The notes beneath the pieces are model-generated. The model saw only the letters and a list, made by a program, of their open reading frames with translations. It did no database searches and was not told where the DNA came from. Below, one piece after another: positions 19,090 to 23,707 of a DNA stretch of 23,707 nt. How positions within the stretch are numbered: position 1 is the stretch's first letter; every line of letters starts with the position of its first letter. Source of the stretch: Ettlia oleoabundans (lineage: Eukaryota; Chlorophyta; Chlorophyceae; Chlamydomonadales); assembly GCA_019693395.1 (NCBI GenBank), contig JAAMXP010003266.1, forward strand, positions 6,458 through 30,164, given 5' to 3'. The position numbers and the translations under genes are program-made.

Positions 19090-19790
19090 TCCGGGCCCAC
19101 GGGTCGCCGTCGTTTCCGGCACGCTCGTTCGAAAAGAGCTTCGAAGCTCTGTTTCTCCTACAAACGTTGATAACAACGCCAATGCGCATAAAAAGGTATT
19201 TCGCATGACAACGGATTTAAGCACGGCGGTGCGCACCAATGCTATCGAGGCGCACGGATCGCCTTCACGAGTGTGCGGCGAGGCTTATACTGCGAGTCGG
19301 CCTGAAGGGCATCCGTTACGGATAATCAACATGATCGAAATCACTGCAGGGCGTACGCATACGGTCAAAACTGGTAGGCATCGTTTTCAGATAGGTTTCG
19401 GGTGCGCAGTACGCAGTACAAGGCAGCGTGGCCATCCGACTGTTTGCCGCCCTGATCGTGCCATACGCCCGATCTACAAACGGCTACCGCCATCCCAAAC
19501 GAGTTGCAATAGGCGACGGGGGTATCCACGACAGCATTTCGCGAAGACAAGCGATCTTCGCGCGGTGTCCTCCGCACGCCGTCTCGCGGCGTATAACCCC
19601 GATTTCCCACTCGTAACAGCCCACCGCACCGCCCGGAGGGCGGCGCGGCGGCCGCCCGGCGACGCAGGCCAATGTAGATAACGTGACATAAAAACGGCCC
19701 TCCAACGGGCCGCGATTTCGGGCTCCTCGCGTCGCGAGGAGTCGATCGCGTCGGGCACCGGAGGATTTGGCGACGGGCCTTCTCCCCCCC
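19090..19790. other. CpG-rich island of bacterial appearance
   Basis: Composition changes near 19090: CGA, TCG, CGCG and CGATCGCG words become frequent, while the CTGCTG/TGCAG words of the flanks vanish. The segment contains a perfect 16-bp palindrome, AGAGCTTCGAAGCTCT (19135-19150), an intrinsic-terminator-like hairpin (19690-19712) and a second hairpin with 9-bp arms (19723-19741). Open frames on both strands (for example 18959-19681 plus and 19474-19758 minus) show no convincing protein. It may be intergenic bacterial DNA, acquired or joined in error, or only a GC-rich algal patch. Confidence 0.4.
19690..19712 (-). terminator. Intrinsic-terminator-like hairpin (bacterial style)
   Basis: Read on the minus strand: CGGCCC, a six-base loop, GGGCCG, then TTTTTA. 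A GC-only stem followed directly by a U-tract is the form of a bacterial rho-independent terminator. The stem is only 6 bp, so chance is possible. In an algal nuclear context it would have no such role. Confidence 0.45.
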
Positions 19791-19803
19791 TACGCTGAGG
19801 GTG

Positions 19804-19841
19804 GAAAGAAGAAGAAGAAGGTTGACGAACGTGGGTGACTT
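19804..19841 (-). mobile_element. Second retrotransposon 3' end (CTT tail)
   Basis: Positions 19804-19841 match 9426-9460 closely. Both have GAAGAAGAAGAAGG followed by ..GA or ..GTGA, a short variable piece, and TGGGTGACTT. On the minus strand this is a conserved terminal AAGTCACCCA block followed by a CTT microsatellite. Similarity stops beyond that point, so only the 3' terminal family signature is shared. The element body would lie to the right, but I recognise no coding remains there. Confidence 0.5.
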
Positions 19842-20914
19842 ATTCGCTCGTCACTGAAGAAGCCGCACATCCGCAAGCCTTCCACATGCCCAACACCCAT
19901 CCTGTCGATGGCGGCTATGGCAGCAGGCGTCCCCAACCCAGCCACAGATCTGCATTGCAACGTTGGCGAAACACGCTGCCTCGGGAGACTGACACAGTTC
20001 AAAGGTACTGAGCACGTAGCACACGGAGTTGAAGCAAGTTGCAATGGACGCATCATTTCAGTCAATGGGCGGCAGCAACAGGCGTTCTTGCCGCCTTTCA
20101 TGCCACTCGTGCTCTGCGCTGCATCCATCTGGCCGGTACCCTTGCCCGCCTACTGAGGTCAATCTGGCCGCCTTTGAGGGGCAGAAGCGGCCGTGCAAGT
20201 AGTCGCCCCAAAACCATGCTGTGCGCGCGGCAGGGCGGACGCTCACGTGTGCGTCTTGACGGCGGTTCACCCTTAGCACCCTTATGCACTTCCACATTTC
20301 ATGGTGCAGACCAAGCTGGCTCAGCGCTTCACCAGCGACACTTTTCGCATTGTGTTCTTCAAGTAAAACTTATTCCCAGTCGTCCTGCACTAGGTCTGGT
20401 CCTGGCTGGGCAGCGGCCGCCGGCTCCGGCTGCCACCGCCGCTGCCCTCCCGCGATGGGTGCTGCTTCACTATTTGTGTCCCCTCTGTTGGTGACCACAT
20501 GCCTTGCAACCCAGTTGCAACGGGAGTCTGCCGCTGCCTGGTCCTCATTGGCTCCTGCACATGCCCATCTCGTGCCGCCTGCCGCTATGGGCTGCCTGCC
20601 GCACACGGCCCTGCACCAATTTTTACGCCGTGTCCTTACCGCAGGAGCTCGCCCCGGGAGGCTGCCGGTGGTGCTTTTGCTGAAGCACACACGGCGGTAG
20701 CCGCCTGGCCGACGCCGAAACGTCCGCACCGAGCACGGTTGCCTACCCGCCCAGCGAGACTTACGACACACCACCGGCGACACACTTCCCATTCCAATTC
20801 CTGTTTTACCCGGTGATGATTTTGTTGCAGTCCCAAGCGCCTGCAAAAGTTGCCAGAATTTGAACGCGCCGGACGGAGCTGACACAGCTGACTAATTATC
20901 TCGGACTCTTGTAG
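19842..20914. other. No gene recognised; probable transposon-derived spacer
   Basis: Overlapping frames exist on both strands (20284-20700 plus, 20370-20885 minus) in GC-rich sequence. None carries a recognisable motif. It lies between a retrotransposon tail and a dispersed repeat, so transposon-derived DNA is likely. Confidence 0.35.
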
Positions 20915-21989
20915 AACGGGGTGGAACCAGCCTGCCTCCCTCTCTTGACGGCAAGCTGCGCTGGAAGAAGAGCCAGTCGTAAAAAACAACTGAAAATTTT
21001 TCAGTCTTGTACATCAATCAAAGCCTGTTACACACAGGCATGCCTGGGCAGCACAGTAGCGGCACCAGGCAATATTCTCGTCTGCAGAGAAAGTCGTAAC
21101 AGCGACCTACCGCATTGGTATCCTTCCATGCGCCAAATGCCTGAGACATTCAACAACTCCTCCACCTCACCCCGGCGCGAGTCGAGCACAGCACTGCTCG
21201 CAGCAGACTGCTACGACCGCCGCTACTATAGTATCGTGCGTAATTGCCACATACAACAATCCCGGCGGCTGCCGTGACAGGTTATTGTTTTGCGCATGGC
21301 ATCATGCGGGAACGCGCGGCCTGCTCGGCCCTCCGCCTTGTTTGGAACAGCGCATCCTACAGCAGTGGAACGGGGCAAGAGCTGGGATGCACAGCCTGCG
21401 AGCCTGCACAGCCTGCACAACCACGACACGTGGCACGCATGCCCTCGTTGGTCAGTATTTTCGGCCCGCACCCTTCTTAACAACACGTTACGTCTGTTGT
21501 AACGCAAACCGTATGGATGGAGCAACTATATCGTGGTTGTGGCGACAATCTGCACAGCCGTGCACTCCCAAGACGCGTGGCACACAACCCACGGCAAGTA
21601 TTTCCAACGCGGCTGCGACTTTAGCATACGAATGGCCTGCCGGCATCACTTTCACGTCAGGACCCAAACAGTAACTCTCCTTTTTGCACCGTGCCACAGC
21701 CACCACAGGGCTGCTGACCGCCACATGTCCTCCGTCCCCCTGTGGCTTGGTTTTTAGCTCCTCCTAATCCTTGTAAAAATTAAGGCCCGTCAAGTGTGAT
21801 GCAGCGGATTGCCACCCGGCGGAAAAGGCGCGTCTGTCGCGATAAAATAAGCTCCGGTATTTGTAACACATTCTGAAAACCTTATTAAAGGCGTGGTTGC
21901 GGCTCTGGGCCGCCTCCGGCGCACGACTGACTGGGTGGCGAAGGCTGTAGTTGCAGTCTTTCATCGGAGATGTCAAGGGGAGGAAAGTA
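20915..21989. repeat. Dispersed repeat, copy 2 (uninterrupted)
   Basis: Same orientation as copy 1 at 8775-10829. It lacks the retrotransposon insertion and also ~200 bp of copy 1 (join at about 21195). It retains the internal duplicated motif at 21421 and 21568 (the second copy mutated, AGACGCGTGGC). Homology ends at GGGGAGGAAAGTA in both copies. Divergence is substantial (many substitutions and small gaps), so the copies are old relative to each other. No intact gene is inside. Confidence 0.85.
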
Positions 21990-22433
21990 AAACTCTCTCA
22001 CCCGCGCGTCCCCGCGTTTGTTTCCAGTCGCAGCTGGACTACTTTCACGCCTTCTGAGTCCAACCGATCGCTTAAAAAGTCTACGGACAGGTGGGTGGCA
22101 CGCTAACGGCGACCGAGCACTAGCGATTTGCCCGCGTTTCTCCAAAGGGGCTCCCGTTTTCGACCCCACACCTGTTCAAGAAGTGACGGACATTTTGGTG
22201 TTGGCGTTGGTATGACCCAGTGTCTCCGCTGCCCCCCACAACGTCCGCCGCCACCGGGCCCCTCCCCACCCCACCCGCCCTCCTGCCCGGATGTGACTGG
22301 CAGGCGGTGGCACTTGACTTTTGTTTCATGCGTCTTTTTTGCTTTTTTTTGTAAAATAACCTCAGGACAGTACCTGTAGTAGTTGTCACTGCGGTGCAGT
22401 AGGAGAGAGTAGGTAAGCCCACGCAGAGCCCCC
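21990..22433 (+). promoter_or_regulatory. Upstream region of the mitochondrial carrier gene
   Basis: The 440 bases between the dispersed repeat and the carrier ATG hold no recognisable gene. They include a C-rich tract (22230-22285) and a T-rich tract (22333-22350) running into TGTAAAATAA. The 5' leader probably begins within the last ~100 bases (AGGAGAGAGTAGGTAAGCCC just before the start). No TATA box or specific operator can be assigned. Confidence 0.4.
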
Positions 22434-23640
22434 ATGGCCACCGATAAGCAGAAGCTGAATCCCATATGGGCAGCTGCCAAGCCCTTTGTGAATGGCGGCC
22501 TGTCTGGCATGATGTCTACAGTGGTCATACAGCCCATTGATATGGTCAAAGTCCGCATCCAACTGGGCGACAAGGGCAGCCCGGTGAGTTGCAAGTCGCT
22601 GCACTGCCTACTTTCCGGTCTTGCATCTAGATTTGGTGCTTGCAACAGGAACGCGTCCATGTTTCATGTTGTTGGTGTGGTCACTGAGCAGGGGTAGTGC
22701 GATGTGCGCTGTGCATTGGCAGGTGCCATGTGCCAGGTTGAGTTGCGTGCTACTTGCAGAACTTGCATCATGTCCTGTGCCACATGTCCTGCACCCAGTG
22801 ATAGATTTAATTGGCAGCATTCTGCCTATACTTTGCCTGTACAAGCCAGGTGATATTGTTACGTGCGCTTCTGCTGCAGTTCTCCATTGCAACTAACATG
22901 ATTCGGTCCCAGGGTGTGGGCTCCTTGTACAAGGGCCTGTCGGCGGGCCTGCTGCGCCAGGCCACCTACACCACCGCACGCCTGGGAATCTACAACAAAG
23001 TGTTTGAGGCGGCCAAAGAAATGAATGATAACAAAGTAGGGCTTACTGCCATTGCGTCGCCGTTGTTGTTCTGCTGCTTTGTATTTGCCCAGGGTTTCGC
23101 TTGTTGAAGCAGACGTTGTGGCAGGCCAGTTTGTCCTGCCCGCACAGCCTCGGTTCTGTAGCAGCGCATCTGGCGATTACTATTGTTCCTTCCCTGTTGT
23201 TGCCTGTAGCCCCTGCCGCTCTGGCAGAAGGCAGTATGCGGCCTGACTGCCGGTGGCCTTGGCGCTCTAATCGGCTCGCCTGCAGATCTATCCCTCATCC
23301 GCATGCAGGTGAGCAGCAAAGTACTCAGACATGGGTCAGGCCGCAGGAGATGTGCAGACCCTCTGTATGTCCGTGGTGCCCTTCTGGTGCACCCATGTGC
23401 TTTGCGCGACAGCAGTAAATCAACATTTTGGTCTTCTTTATCCTTCGTTTCTGCTCATCATAATTCCTGCAGGCAGATACCACACTGCCTCCTGAACAGC
23501 GCCGTAACTACAAAGGTGCCTTTGATGCCTTGACCCGCATCATCAAAGATGAGGGCGTTCACGGCCTGTTTACCGGTGCGGGCCCCACTGTTGTGCGTGC
23601 CTGCGCACTCAATATGGGTATGCTTGCCTCCAACGACCAG
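22434..23640 (+). CDS. DTC: Mitochondrial 2-oxoglutarate/malate (dicarboxylate/tricarboxylate) carrier, exons 1-4 (partial)
   Basis: This inner-mitochondrial-membrane protein of the SLC25 family exchanges 2-oxoglutarate for malate and, in plants, other di- and tricarboxylates. Four exons join in phase 0 throughout: 22434-22583, 22880-23035, 23210-23308 and 23473-23640, with introns GTGAGT..CAG, GTAGGG..TAG and GTGAGC..CAG. Exon 1 has KPFVNGGLSGMMSTVVIQP with the first carrier signature PIDMVK. Exon 2 has GVGSLYKGLSAGLLRQATY and TTARLG. Exon 3 has LWQKAVCGLTAGGLGAL and the second signature PADLSLIRMQ. Exon 4 has LPPEQRRNYKGAFDAL, GVHGLFTGAGPTVVRA and LNMGMLASNDQ, followed by GTGGGT. About 191 of the usual ~300 residues are present, so the third repeat lies beyond the right edge. 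The start sits in CCCATGGCC, a good initiation context. The words GLLRQATYTTARLG and PADLSLIRMQ favour the oxoglutarate carrier subgroup over other SLC25 members. Confidence 0.92.
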
Positions 23641-23707
23641 GTGGGTTGCTTTTTTTAGTTAGGTCAGACAAATTGGATTCCCTGATGGGGCTGGCCGACT
23701 TGACGCC

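Noticed and set aside
18959..19681. 240-codon plus-strand frame with EITAGRTHTVKTG, recalling RluA-type pseudouridine synthases
   Set aside because: Only a few residues match, the rest has no synthase motifs, and the frame spans the composition boundary near 19090.
20284..20885. Overlapping plus and minus frames of 138-171 codons
   Set aside because: Mutually antisense, GC-rich, and without recognisable motifs.

Overview
The window looks like nuclear DNA of a chlorophyte green alga, most likely a trebouxiophyte. The protein-coding parts are split into many short exons with GT..AG introns. Candidate TGTAA polyadenylation signals of the green-algal type lie behind two genes. There is a multidomain type I polyketide synthase of algal style and a plant-type mitochondrial carrier, and the space between genes is full of transposon remains. 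No species can be named from the sequence alone.

Layout. (1) Positions 1-5198, minus strand: the 5' part of a type I polyketide synthase gene. I could reconstruct eleven phase-consistent exons giving ketosynthase (KS), dehydratase (DH) and ketoreductase (KR) in that order. There is no acyltransferase between KS and DH, so the module appears to rely on an acyltransferase supplied in trans. The gene runs off the left edge. (2) 5.2-11.2 kb: no intact gene recognised. It holds a 426-bp inverted-repeat element (7113-7538) and the first copy of a roughly 1.1-1.3 kb dispersed repeat (8775-10829). A 5'-truncated non-LTR retrotransposon with a restriction-like endonuclease domain is inserted in that repeat. 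(3) 11279-14114, minus strand: a multi-exon gene of unknown function with an N-terminal zinc-ribbon-like motif. One of its introns carries a ~180-bp minisatellite, another a near-perfect 57-bp palindrome. (4) 14.1-16 kb: GC-rich non-coding DNA with a hairpin and a short CCCTAAGGGC array. (5) 16061-18244, minus strand: a decayed transposon-type gene with several frameshifts and a methyltransferase-like domain. (6) 18665-19060, minus strand: the 3' end of an unrecognised spliced gene. It abuts a ~700-bp CpG-rich island (19090-19790) that looks bacterial and contains an intrinsic-terminator-like hairpin. (7) 19.8-22 kb: a second retrotransposon 3' tail and the second dispersed-repeat copy (20915-21989). 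(8) 22434-23640 and beyond, plus strand: the first four exons of a mitochondrial 2-oxoglutarate/malate (dicarboxylate/tricarboxylate) carrier.

The two genes that can be named act in unrelated processes: polyketide assembly and metabolite exchange across the inner mitochondrial membrane. Nothing suggests that the genes form one pathway or cluster. The most interesting features are the AT-less KS-DH-KR module, the zinc-ribbon gene of unknown function, and the datable nested repeat insertion. The exon structures were built by eye from splice motifs, reading phase and family conservation; they have no transcript support.
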